DNA from: Paraphaeosphaeria minitans | Taxonomy: Eukaryota > Ascomycota > Dothideomycetes > Pleosporales > Didymosphaeriaceae | NCBI GenBank assembly: GCA_015832175.1 | Contig: WJXW01000011.1 | Location: forward strand, 1,364,001-1,428,000 | DNA length: 64,000 bases | Reading direction: 5' to 3' | Shown: positions 55,081 to 64,000 of the stretch, one piece after another | Position numbering within the stretch: position 1 is the stretch's first letter | Layout: each line of letters starts with the position of its first letter | Made by a program: the position numbers and the translations under genes | The notes under the pieces: generated by a model | Database searches by the model: none | What the model was told of the DNA's origin: nothing | Seen by the model: only the letters and a program-made list of their open reading frames with translations

Positions 55081-57056
55081 ATGTTGTTTTTCAACTTGTT
55101 TGTTGTTTTGTTTATTCAAACTGTCTCCCTCGTCGCTGCAGCAGACACGGTGGCATGGAAGTCTAGGAGTATCTATTTTGTCCTGACAGATCGTATCGCT
55201 CGCAGCAGTGACGATATAGGGGGCTCAGCATGTGGTAACCTAGGTAACTATTGCGGAGGCACTGTAAGTTTACGCACGTACCGTGATTGATGTTGAAACA
55301 CTAATGGATTGCTTTAGTTCAAAGGTCTTGAATCAAAGCTCGACTACATTAAGGGTGCCGGCTTCGATGCCGTCTGGATCACTCCCGTAGTTGCAAGTGA
55401 GTTTACTGACACCAGGTGCAAGATCGAGGACTGACGGTAGCCACAGACAGTGCCCGCGGATACCATGGCTACTGGGCTCAAGATCTGTACTCTGTCAATG
55501 CGAACCTTGGAACTGCTGACGAGCTTAAGAGGCTCGTCAGCACCGCTCATTCAAAGGTTCGATGGGAGATCGTACTCTAGAGATGGCCAGAACTTTTACT
55601 CATCAATTTTGTAGGGCATCTACGTTATGGTAGACGTCGTGGCAAATCACATGGGCGAAGGTCCAATTGTCGACAACCGCCCGGAACCGCTGAACCAGCA
55701 GTCATCGTACCACAGTGCTTGTACTATTGACTACTCGAATCAGAACAGCATCGAGAACTGCGAGATCGCCGATCTTCCAGACGTTGACACCCAGGACTCC
55801 AATATTCGCTCATTATACCAGACTTGGATCAAGTGGTTGGTGAACGAGTACTCCTTTGATGGCGTGCGAATCGACACGGTACGTAGCACAAGTAATTGCA
55901 CAGAAAACCAAGAAAAGGCGCTCACTCAAGACAGGTGAAACACGTCGAGAAAGACTTCTGGGCCCCGTTCTCGAAAGCCGCCGGCGTGTACTCGATCGGC
56001 GAAGTGTTTGACGGCAGCCCTTCGTACGTTGCGGGCTATGCGAACACCATGCCGGGACTTTTGAACTACCCCGTTTATTATCCTTTGAACAACTTCTACC
56101 AACAGAAGGGCTCTTCTCAAGATCTGGTCAATATGATCAACACGGTCAGTTCGTCTTTCCCAGACCCGGCTGCTCTTGGTACCTTCATCGACAACCACGA
56201 CAACCCTCGGTGGTTGAATCAGAAGAACGACCAGACCCTGCTTAAGAATGCTCTTGCTTTTGTCGTACTTGCACGAGGCATACCGATCGTATATTACGGA
56301 ACCGAGCAAGGTTACGCTGGAGGCGCTGATCCTGCCAACCGTGAAGATCTGTGGCGATCCGGCTTCAACACACGAACAAACCTCTACCAGGCTATCGCAA
56401 AGCTCAACAGTGCGCGTAAAGCCGCTGGTGGCCTCGCAAGTGATGATCATGTGCACTTGTACGTTACAAGCCAGGCCTACGCGTGGAGCCGCGCCAACGG
56501 CAACCTCGTCGTCTTGACCACGAACGGCGGAGGCAGCTACAACGCACAGCACTGCTTCAATACCCAAAAAGCTAATAGAAAATGGACAAACACCTATGGC
56601 GATGGCGCGACGGTCACCGCCGACGGCAACGGCCAGGTCTGTGTCCAAGTCACCAACGGCGAGCCTGTCATCTTGGTTGCGGGCGCTAAGGAGACGAATA
56701 CCTCACCCACGCCAACTACTATGCAGACTAGTCCGACTGCGTGCCCGACGTCTGTATCGGTGACCTTTACGCACAAAGTGACGACTAGTATCGGTGACAC
56801 TATTCGCATCACTGGCAACACCACCCAGCTTGGAAACTGGACGCCATCCAGCGGCCCGGCGCTCTCAGCCTCGGGCTACACGTCCAGCAACCCTATCTGG
56901 ACGATTTCACTGCCACTGACGCCCGGATCGGGGATACAGTATAAGTTCGTGAAGGTTACAAGTGGGGGGACTGTAGCGTGGGAGAGTGACCCTAACAGGC
57001 AGTACAGTGTGCCCAAATGCCAGGGCAGTGCTTCCGTGACCAGCTCGTGGCAATGA
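55081..57056 (+). CDS. Secreted GH13 alpha-amylase with C-terminal CBM20
   Basis: Five exons (55081-55263, 55318-55396, 55447-55556, 55615-55878, 55935-57056) give 585 residues in frame. Introns are 54, 50, 58 and 56 nt; the third uses a weak GTTCGA donor. Signal peptide: MLFFNLFVVLFIQTVSLVAA. GH13 regions are visible: SIYFVLTDRIARSSDD, GFDAVWITPVVA, GYHGYWAQDLYSVN, MVDVVANHMG, FDGVRIDTVKHV with the nucleophile Asp, GEVFDGSPSYVAGY with the acid/base Glu, and FIDNHDNPRW with the third Asp. It resembles Taka-amylase A. The CBM20 at about residues 485-585 (VTTSIGDTIRITGNTTQLGN, YKFVKVTSGGTVAWESDPNR) binds raw starch. Core fungal amylases often lack CBM20, so this is the raw-starch type. Divergent from the AA13 gene. 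Confidence 0.95.
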
Positions 57057-58054
57057 GCGGGGAATTTAGACGATTTGACGGCCGAATAATGATTGTCGAA
57101 GGTACATACAAAGTCCATACGAAGTACACACAAAGTACATACGAACGAAGCGTGTTTGGTCACCGCGTTTTTATATTTGATTGATTTCTACTTTTGGTAA
57201 TCGAAGGACGTTTGAACGTGGTTAGCATAGGTACCGTACCTACTAAATGAAATCTGTACTACCGCAATCCCACCCTGATGCCCAAAATTTGAGTCGCGTT
57301 GTGCATGTCCTAGGATTGAATAGGCCTGCAATGGCTGGCGGCATCGAGCCACAAGTTTTTGTTTGGTACTTCGTTGGGAGTTTCCAAGGTTCAAATGCAC
57401 TCTGTCACGTGCAAAACGGCATCTTGTGACAAGTCTTCAAGCCTACCATTGTAATGACCCAAATATGGAGCTGTGCAGTGCGAGTTGATAATCTACGGGC
57501 GTGATCTGTAAGTATGGCTGCCGTAACTTACTTGGAGGGATCGTAGGTACCTACGGGTGCGGTAGGTAGTTAGGTAGGTAGTTAGGCAGGTAGTTAGGTA
57601 GGTAGTTAGGTAGGTAGTTAGGCAGGTAGTTAGGTAGGTAGCGAGGGGTCGTGATAAATAACCGCGGCAGAGAGGTTGCGACCCATTCCCGGGCTCATGC
57701 CTACGAGTCAACCTGGCCATCTTACTAGCTGGATAAATTGTCTCTTTGCCTTACCAAACTCCAGATGTAGTTGCTAGGTAGGTAGTCTAGGTACTGCTAA
57801 ACAATCACAAGGCGATGCCGATGGGGCGGGGGTTAGGTAATGTCGCCTGTGCCGCCCTGCCGCCCAGCCAAGACAAACGACAGGCCTGAACTTCCGATCC
57901 CAGCATTCGGAAAGAGGAGAAACGCGTGCGGCGCCTTTGGGCCATCTGCAACTGTACGACGTCGCTCCAAGATGCATGCGCTGAAGCTGTTTGCCCATCT
58001 TAAGCCATGCCGGAGCCGTCTTCTCGCCCCCTGCGCTGGATAGAATCCTCGAGC
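57057..58054. other. Intergenic with TAGGTA minisatellite
   Basis: About 1 kb. Contains the repeat at 57560-57645 and a CTAGGTAGGTAGTCTAG word at 57774-57790. No gene seen. Confidence 0.55.
57560..57645. repeat. Tandem repeat of TAGTTAGGTAGG/TAGTTAGGCAGG, 12-bp unit
   Basis: About seven 12-bp units alternating GGTAGG and GGCAGG versions. The minus-strand frame across it (Leu-Thr-Thr repeats) is an artefact. Confidence 0.9.
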
Positions 58055-60041
58055 ATGGCTTCAGCGGATAACAGCGGTGAGTGCGAGGGGTGCGGACCTT
58101 CAGGCGCAGCTTGAAACTGACGAGAAACAGATCCAAACTTGACATTTCGAGATGCATCGAAAGCGCGGGTGCGGCGACGGCAACGCCAGCGCAAAGGGCC
58201 TCCACAATTGCAGTTCGTCACGGCAACCGATCCGTCCCACTTTAAGGGCGAGGAAGCAAAGCGGAGCGTGCGGTCCCAGGCTATGATCCAATACCGATAC
58301 CAGTCGGCAGCGCAGAAGAAGCAGAAGGAAGGGACTCAAGGCAAAGGCAAACCTGTGCAGACGGTTGAGCGCGTGGTACCCGTTTCACGCAACAGCGAGC
58401 CATATGATGCAGAAGAAGAGGCTCTCATGTTGCCCAGGCGCAACTCACACTCCAGTACCGAAGAGTGGAGCACACCGGAGCACGATGCGAAGGGCGATCC
58501 CTTACGGACGCCCTACACTACGGCGTTGGTGTCGACGCGCCCCTCCAGCCGCGGCAACGGGGTGATAACTCTACCGCTGAACCAAGCTGCGAAGCGCGTA
58601 GTCGAATCAGAAGAAGAAAGAGATGCGATACTGCTTCAACTACTGGCCCGAAGAATGGCAGCTTCATGCATTGGGAGCAGCATGGATCCTTTCCTCGTCA
58701 TACCCAAGTTCAAAACCTCAGAGCTGGACTCTAACAGGCTTGTCCGCAGCTGCAATCGCGTCTTTGTGTCAAAGCAAACCCTGGCCAGATGGGTGCCAGC
58801 CATGCTTGCACATCCGCACATCCTCCTTAGTTCAACGATCATGTCATCTACGTGGCGAGACATGCTCGATGGCATAAATGGAGAGAGTAGACGCACTATT
58901 CTTGTCAAAGCCGAGATTATTACCTGGATCAACGAGCGCCTTCGGCACGCTGATACCATGTGTCGCGACGATACTATCATGGTGATCACCCATCTACTAA
59001 TGGGCGAAACCTGGAGTTGCAATGAGAAAACACTGGAGATCCACATGTCAGGCTTGGCTAGGCTTATGGCAGTCAGAGGGAAGCTGGAGTTGCCCTCCAC
59101 ATTCGACACGGTTGGTCTCGCAACTGCGATGTAAGTCTCTCTCTGCTGCTCGAAGATGTCGACTGTATCTTACCCGCAACAGCGTGTGCGGCCATGTCCC
59201 CATCATCTGTGAATCTACTCCGCTTCCTCAATTGTGCCAATTTCAGGCACCCGATTTTCCAGTCGACCCATCGATGGCGCTGCCAGAGTCTCCACTCTAC
59301 AGCCCACGCGAGCAGATGTGTTCGGTCGTCACCGACCCTGCATGCTCTAAGCACACTTACAACCTTCTTTGCGACGTGCGAGATCTAACCGACGTATTCC
59401 TCCACCATAGCGATAATCTGGCAACCATTGTCAACGAGGATGATCACAGCCGACTTCGGACTCTGTCAGTCGAATACGATATGAAAGTGGCCCAGTTTCG
59501 CACCAAACTAGCGTCGATGGCTTCCGCTTACACACCTGGGCTCCCGACCACGAATGATTGGATATATGAAGCATGTCGCATAACAGCGCTGATATACATG
59601 TCAGCCATCATCACGTGCGTCCCGTTCTCTACAGCGGCCGATCCTACGCTAAACGCCGTCGTGCGCGAGGCGGCGTCCACCTCCGGCGAGGGTTGGCCGA
59701 CCAAGCGTCTTACCGAGTCGCTCTACGAGGTTTTGGAGCGGACCAACACTGGCGACTCGTGGAACAACATGGTAGGCGTCTTCTACTGGGTTTGTGTAGT
59801 TGGATCAGCCGCAGCGCGCACGCCCGTCATCATCTCCACGAACTCACGCCCAAGCGTGTACAGTGAAGCGTATTCAATGTGGGTCAAGCGCTGCCTGACC
59901 ATGTTCTCGAGCCGCACCCTGGCTCTCATGATCTTCGAGCATCCTCTGCCTCTACTGGTTACGCAGAAAAAGATGCACAAGATACAAGCATTGATTGGCC
60001 TGAACGCATCGCATCCACGAATTTTTCAAGAGAATTCATAA
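58055..60041 (+). CDS. Fungal-specific transcription-factor-domain protein without a Zn cluster
   Basis: Three exons (58055-58076 of 22 nt, 58131-59130, 59183-60041) give 626 residues. The start is MASADNSDPNLTFRDASKAR, then RVRRRQRQRKGPPQLQFVTA and TDPSHFKGEEAKRSVRSQAM, the usual opening of a large family of fungal proteins carrying a Zn2Cys6-type regulatory middle domain (DUF3468/Fungal_trans_2) but no zinc cluster. The C-terminal two thirds are helical: ITWINERLRHADTMCRDDTI, SGLARLMAVRGKLELP, NLLCDVRDLTDVFLHHSDNL, YEACRITALIYMSAIITCVP and NNMVGVFYWVCVVGSAAART. A basic cluster near the N-terminus could be a nuclear signal. It lies next to the amylase gene, but family members are found in many contexts, so a role in starch regulation is only speculation. 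Confidence 0.88.
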
Positions 60042-60485
60042 GCGTGGTCAGGCGCTTGTCGAGGAGAAGCATTTGCTCGGCGTTTGTCGGACATAAATAC
60101 CTGGGACGGGGATCCACCGGTGGACTTCGACCACCAAAGGAAGAAAAAGCTTTGCTCGTAACTGAGTGGAGGATGAGAATTTTGTCTTGCTGAGAAACCA
60201 ACCCCACATTGGCCAATGTCAGGTTTCACTTTGGTGGGAGGGCACTGGTGCTTGTTAGGCCGCTAAAATGCCCCCCAGCTGGGAGAGCTGCCAGAAACCA
60301 GCGTCAGATTCAATCATACTCTCCCCGCATGCGGAACTCTCATGCAGGCGACCTGGGTTCTCTGTCATGTGTGTGTCTGGTGTGTGGACTACCTTTGTAC
60401 GTCGATGATATGCGTGGGTGAAACTTCCTCGCGGATGCAATACGGCGTAAACGACAAGCGCATCCCGGGTCCGCCGTGCAGGTAA

Positions 60486-60615
60486 GCTTTCTTTGGCAGC
60501 GGATGCGGGTCCGGAGGAGCTACTCCAAAGCATGCAACCCGTGCTTCTTTGGCAGCGGCTGCGGGTCCAGAGCTACGCCGTGCTTCTTTGGCAGCGGATG
60601 CGGGTTCAGAGTTTT
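60486..60615. repeat. Three imperfect copies of TTCTTTGGCAGCGGATGCGG
   Basis: TTCTTTGGCAGCGG(A/C)TGCGGGT(C/T)C occurs three times, at about 60490, 60545 and 60584. The first spacing is longer (55 bp) than the second (39 bp). Confidence 0.75.
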
Positions 60616-60712
60616 CTACCACGGGTCAAAGCAGAGGGTGCAGGTCGCATGGACAGAGTTGAACGAGATCGTCTCGGTCGACGGGTACTCGGAGTCCGGG
60701 CCCCGCTCGCTA

Positions 60713-60757
60713 GACTACCTACCTACCTACCTACCTCCCTATCTACCTACCTACTGT
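60713..60757. repeat. (TACC)n cluster
   Basis: GACTACCTACCTACCTACCT followed by ACCTCCCTATCTACCTACC. One of the window's many TACCTA/TAGGTA tracts. Confidence 0.85.
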
Positions 60758-61215
60758 GTACATGTTGCCGAGTCTTCCAAATGCTGCTTTTTACTCGCCG
60801 AAGAGTCAATATGAACAACGGAGAAGCCCTGGCTGCTGTCGTGGCAGCGTGAATGGGCGGACGTTGTCTGTGCTGAGGTGTTACGCAGTGTTGTGCTGCT
60901 TGGTACAGTTGGCGAGCGGGTTCTTCTTACCCAATCTACCTTCCAGTACGATATCTAGTCTTCAGTCATGTCATCGCCGTCAGCCGTCATGCCCAATGAC
61001 TTGGTTCCTCCGCTATTAGCAGACATTTGGTCCGCAAGGCCCCTTTGTGGGCCGTGGCAGCCTTCTTTCACTACGGCCAGGGTTTTTGGGCGCACATGGT
61101 TGCAGGCCGGACTTTGCGCCTTCCTCCCGGTCCGATTGGACGTCACTGACTGGGGTGCACCTCTAGCGAGATCCCAGCGACCATTCACTATATATTCAAA
61201 TCACGTCTGCCCTCG

Positions 61216-63192
61216 ATGCGTCAGCGGGATATTATAGCAGCTAGCGTTGTCTCCAGCCTCGTGCTGCTCTCCATCATGGTCGTCGTCGCACGCTTTCTGT
61301 GGAGCCATGACAAGCCCTCCAAGGACCAACCAGACACAGTCAACCAACGGTCGCTGGACCCCGTACAGCAAGAACCCTCTCTCCTATCGCGAGCTCGCTC
61401 AGTCAAATTGTTTACGGCACCAAAGAAGGACCGTGAACACTGGGTCCCGACTCTCTCCGGAATTATCAAAGCTGGAGACGAGAACATCTTTTCATCTTCA
61501 CTACTCAACGTTGTTCAACATGCCACGCCAGGCGAACTATCCCTTCATGAGGTGTACGAAGCCTTTGCGCATGAACTGCGGAACCGCCCGGTAGCCGAAC
61601 GCGGCACATATACCTCAGAGATTACCAGATTTCTGACTTCGACAAAGAAGGTGCAGCGGGCACCATCGGCCAGTGCATCACCACCAAGCCGGCCAGAATC
61701 ATCCAAGCGAGCATCGCGAAAGTCGGTCGACGTTATTAGGAACTCAATCGATCTGGGGGAACTGGGAATCGGCCGGTCACGGTCCGTCAAGAAGTCGTCA
61801 CCGAATTTAACAACCCTTGCTATCGGTCTACCGTTTGGAGATGGTGGCTCAGGATCGATACATTCATTCTGGGATCAAGACTTGCAGCACGCTTTGATAT
61901 TCCAGGGACACACCGCCGTACCAGTAACAGGCCACGAACTTGCAGCATTGTCGGTCCTACTAGGAAGCCCTGTGGATATCAGTCTCGATGCTCAGAATGA
62001 GAAGTGCGAAAGCTGGGCTAACACATACAAAGGCGCGTTGGGTATTTCGCTCGCAGCGACGGCGACGAATGACGGATCATACCATATCTCACTGTCATCG
62101 AACAAACGGAACATCTCACAGCTTCCGGCCAAGGGCTCAAGCTACTCCACGCTCCACGCTAAGCATCTCGCATCCGGCTCGCTACCACTCGCATCGGATC
62201 GCAAGATCATCAATAGCATTTTGATCACTCCTGAAACCCTGGCACACCTGAAAGTAGGAGAGCATTTGTATCTGCAGCCCACTGGTGCGGACACCAAGGG
62301 AGCCCAGTTTCTTGCGCGACTTCCTAATGCTCGCGCTCCGAACTTTCACACGTTCGCAGTTTCGGAGACCACAAACTCTGCATCCCGCCTCCTTCACGCG
62401 ATAGGTGATCTCGTCTTCACAGGCGGATTTACCCCATTCGCGAGCATTCCCCTCATCCAAACAGTCCAGTTCGTCGCATCCGGCGGACTCGTCCCAGGCC
62501 GTCTCCTCCAACGCCTAGACGCCCTCGTTGAGAAAGCTCACCGCCAGGCTCCACACCTCCAGCTCTTCGGCCCCCTCCTAGATGACATCAACGCGCACCT
62601 TCGCTTCCGCGCCAACGAGAGGCTTGCTAAGCTCGCCATTGGCACTGTCACCGATGAACCGCTCGCGGACAAAGTCGCGCGGATGAGCCGCTACACCACG
62701 CTGCTGGAGCGCCTCATGGCTCTCGTTCCGGACATCCGACCTGCCGATGTTCTTGCTGCCGTGAGGGAGGGTCTGAAGTCTGAATTGGAGCGCTCGTACA
62801 AGGACGCTGTTGCTGCGCACGTCGTCGGCAGGACAATCCTTCCGACGCCGTCGTCTTCACGGAGCAAGCACAACTCTAGCCTATCGCAGAAGGACACTCG
62901 TCGCAGGGTAAGACACTCGAATAGTTCGTCTGGCACTGCCTCGCCTGACGGGCCTGTCAGCCCTACCAGCGGGCGCCCGAGCTCTACGTTCCCCGTGCAC
63001 GACCTTGGTCGGCAGGTCGAGGATGTGCTGAAGGGGAGCCTCCCGATGGACGTGCAGACCATCATTCACGTCGCGAGACTAGTGCTTGTAGCGTGGACGT
63101 TGAGCGTGGAGGGTGTGGCGTGGGACGAGGGCGAGGTCGGGTTCAGGGTGGTGGATCCGGCGAAGCTGCCCGAGAAGATGTACATGTGGTAA
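61216..63192 (+). CDS. Membrane-anchored orphan protein
   Basis: A single exon of 658 residues from an ATG at 61216. One N-terminal membrane helix (IIAASVVSSLVLLSIMVVVARF) with a short basic start suggests a signal anchor. The rest is soluble. Residues 60-140 look helical (WVPTLSGIIKAGDENIFSSS, LHEVYEAFAHELRNRPVAER). A Ser/Arg-rich linker with SP sites follows. A folded block follows (ALIFQGHTAVPVTGHELAAL, LGSPVDISLDAQNE, GALGISLAATATNDGSYHIS, LVFTGGFTPFASIPLIQTVQ, FVASGGLVPGRLLQRLDALV). The C-terminal region is helical (DEPLADKVARMSRYTTLLER) and ends in DEGEVGFRVVDPAKLPEKMY. No family recognised. Coding status is clear from length and codon pattern. Confidence 0.85.
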   Translation: MRQRDIIAASVVSSLVLLSIMVVVARFLWSHDKPSKDQPDTVNQRSLDPVQQEPSLLSRARSVKLFTAPKKDREHWVPTLSGIIKAGDENIFSSSLLNVVQHATPGELSLHEVYEAFAHELRNRPVAERGTYTSEITRFLTSTKKVQRAPSASASPPSRPESSKRASRKSVDVIRNSIDLGELGIGRSRSVKKSSPNLTTLAIGLPFGDGGSGSIHSFWDQDLQHALIFQGHTAVPVTGHELAALSVLLGSPVDISLDAQNEKCESWANTYKGALGISLAATATNDGSYHISLSSNKRNISQLPAKGSSYSTLHAKHLASGSLPLASDRKIINSILITPETLAHLKVGEHLYLQPTGADTKGAQFLARLPNARAPNFHTFAVSETTNSASRLLHAIGDLVFTGGFTPFASIPLIQTVQFVASGGLVPGRLLQRLDALVEKAHRQAPHLQLFGPLLDDINAHLRFRANERLAKLAIGTVTDEPLADKVARMSRYTTLLERLMALVPDIRPADVLAAVREGLKSELERSYKDAVAAHVVGRTILPTPSSSRSKHNSSLSQKDTRRRVRHSNSSSGTASPDGPVSPTSGRPSSTFPVHDLGRQVEDVLKGSLPMDVQTIIHVARLVLVAWTLSVEGVAWDEGEVGFRVVDPAKLPEKMYMW

Positions 63193-64000
63193 CGGCACTT
63201 TGGAGTCCTTTTTTTCCTCTTTCCTTTGGAGTATGGATTTATGCGTTTGGGCGGTCATGGCCTTTGGAGTCTGGACTTGCTTGAGACTGCGCGGCACGGC
63301 TGAGAGATACCATTATCGCGATCACGCACGGCACATACCTACCTACATCATGATTTTACGACTAGGTCGGGAGGATAGGCATGGATACCAAGTAGGTATG
63401 CTACACGTGATTATCACTTTCAAAGACCATGCGTCACGATCTGTCCACCCCTATCCAAACTTGGCTTACCTAACAACAACCACCCTCGCAACTCCAAGCC
63501 TGGCCACGGCCGGGGGGGAAGTAGCGTCTACTTCGACAGCCCCGAGCCCACCACAAAAAAGAAAACTCTCCACTCCACCCGCCTTCCCGACCCATGACGT
63601 CTGCCGTCATGGGATACTGACTCGCCCCGCCCATCTCCCGCCGCCAGCCGGCGCGCTCTCATTTCGGCTTCGGAAGCGCGAGGGTTCCTTGGCCTTGGCC
63701 AAGACCAGTAGCTAGGTAGGTAGTCCAGCTAGCTTCCGGGCCTCCGGTGCGAAAACACTGCTGCCATCGAGGGTCGGTCGGGAGGAACGGGGAGGCGGGT
63801 GTGCTTAGTGCGGGCGTGGAGGTGGCGGGGGCTTGAGGTACCTAGCTTAAGTAGGTACCTACCTAGCTAGCGGGCGTGCTAGACAGGTACGGGACCTATG
63901 CCGTGGGCTTTTCTACGGAGCTGATAAGTCTTGAGGGTTGGTGGGGCTTGGGGTAGGTATACGGTACACAGTACCTACGCTTATGCAGGGCCGTGGATGC
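63193..64000. other. Intergenic at the right edge
   Basis: No supported gene. A GC-rich plus-strand frame at 63113-63715 overlaps the end of the previous gene and has no features. TAGCTAGGTAGGTAGTC (63712-63728) and GTAGGTACCTACCTAGCTAG (about 63851-63870) continue the window-wide motif. Confidence 0.5.

Larger units (their letters stand above)
60042..61215. other. Intergenic with short repeats
   Basis: About 1.2 kb. Holds the two repeats below and GC-rich filler. No gene seen. Confidence 0.5.

Noticed and set aside
57493..57720. A minus-strand frame of Leu-Thr-Thr repeats
   Set aside because: It is produced by translating the 12-bp TAGTTAGGTAGG satellite.
63113..63715. A 200-codon plus-strand frame at the right edge
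   Set aside because: It overlaps the end of the membrane-anchored orphan in another frame and ends in low-complexity promoter-like sequence.

Overview
The window is nuclear DNA of a filamentous ascomycete (Pezizomycotina; a dothideomycete is my best guess, by inference). Genes are monocistronic on both strands. They carry short introns, mostly 45-125 nt, with GTANGT-like donors, CTRAC/CTAAT-like branch points and YAG acceptors. The gene content fits: Pex16, a FacC/Yat2-type carnitine acetyltransferase, a Ctp1/Sae2 nuclease cofactor, an AA13 LPMO with CBM20, GH17, and a transcription factor with a fungal-type regulatory domain. I rebuilt exon structures by hand from frame, splice motifs and family conservation. 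Most junctions restore the frame exactly.

Layout. 1-609: N-terminal part of an unrecognised minus-strand gene running off the left edge. 610-4.1 kb: gene-free, rich in minisatellites. 4.2-9.9 kb: a Sws1-like SWIM protein, proteasome subunit Rpn8, peroxin Pex16 and an HD-domain phosphohydrolase. 11.3-13.3 kb: a secreted GH17 beta-glucanase apparently spliced to a But2-type C-terminal domain. 13.9-14.9 kb: a broken or oddly spliced repeat-containing orphan. 16.1-18.7 kb: a secreted cyanophycinase-like protein and a Cyc2-like mitochondrial reductase. 19.16-19.48 kb: a small hAT-type MITE with perfect terminal inverted repeats and an 8-bp target-site duplication. 19.6-23.8 kb: two MFS transporters. 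24.3-28.1 kb: PFK-2/FBPase-2 and a DUF202 membrane protein. 28.9-32.6 kb: RNase H1 and a seven-knuckle Gis2/CNBP protein. 33.5-39.6 kb: F-box protein, Ctp1/Sae2 and Rad57. 40.6-43.7 kb: carnitine acetyltransferase. 44.9-46.05 kb: a degenerate array of about 25 units of ~45 bp that matches no repeat I know. 46.2-47.0 kb: a phosphoglycerate-mutase-like gene with an apparent frameshift. 47.0-49.3 kb: AT-rich and empty. 49.3-52.2 kb: a 943-residue orphan. 52.6-57.1 kb: a divergent starch-degradation pair, AA13 LPMO-CBM20 and GH13 alpha-amylase-CBM20. 58.1-60.0 kb: a fungal transcription-factor-like protein. 61.2-63.2 kb: a membrane-anchored orphan.

How genes may work together. The AA13/GH13 pair shares a 1.1-kb intergenic region and both products end in a starch-binding CBM20, so co-regulated extracellular starch breakdown is the strongest functional module. 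Three homologous-recombination genes (Sws1-like, Ctp1, Rad57) lie within 36 kb, but separately and without shared promoters. Pex16 and the carnitine acetyltransferase both serve peroxisomal/acetyl-CoA metabolism. No tRNA, rRNA or CRISPR was recognised. Many intergenic regions carry clusters of TAGGTA/TACCTA.
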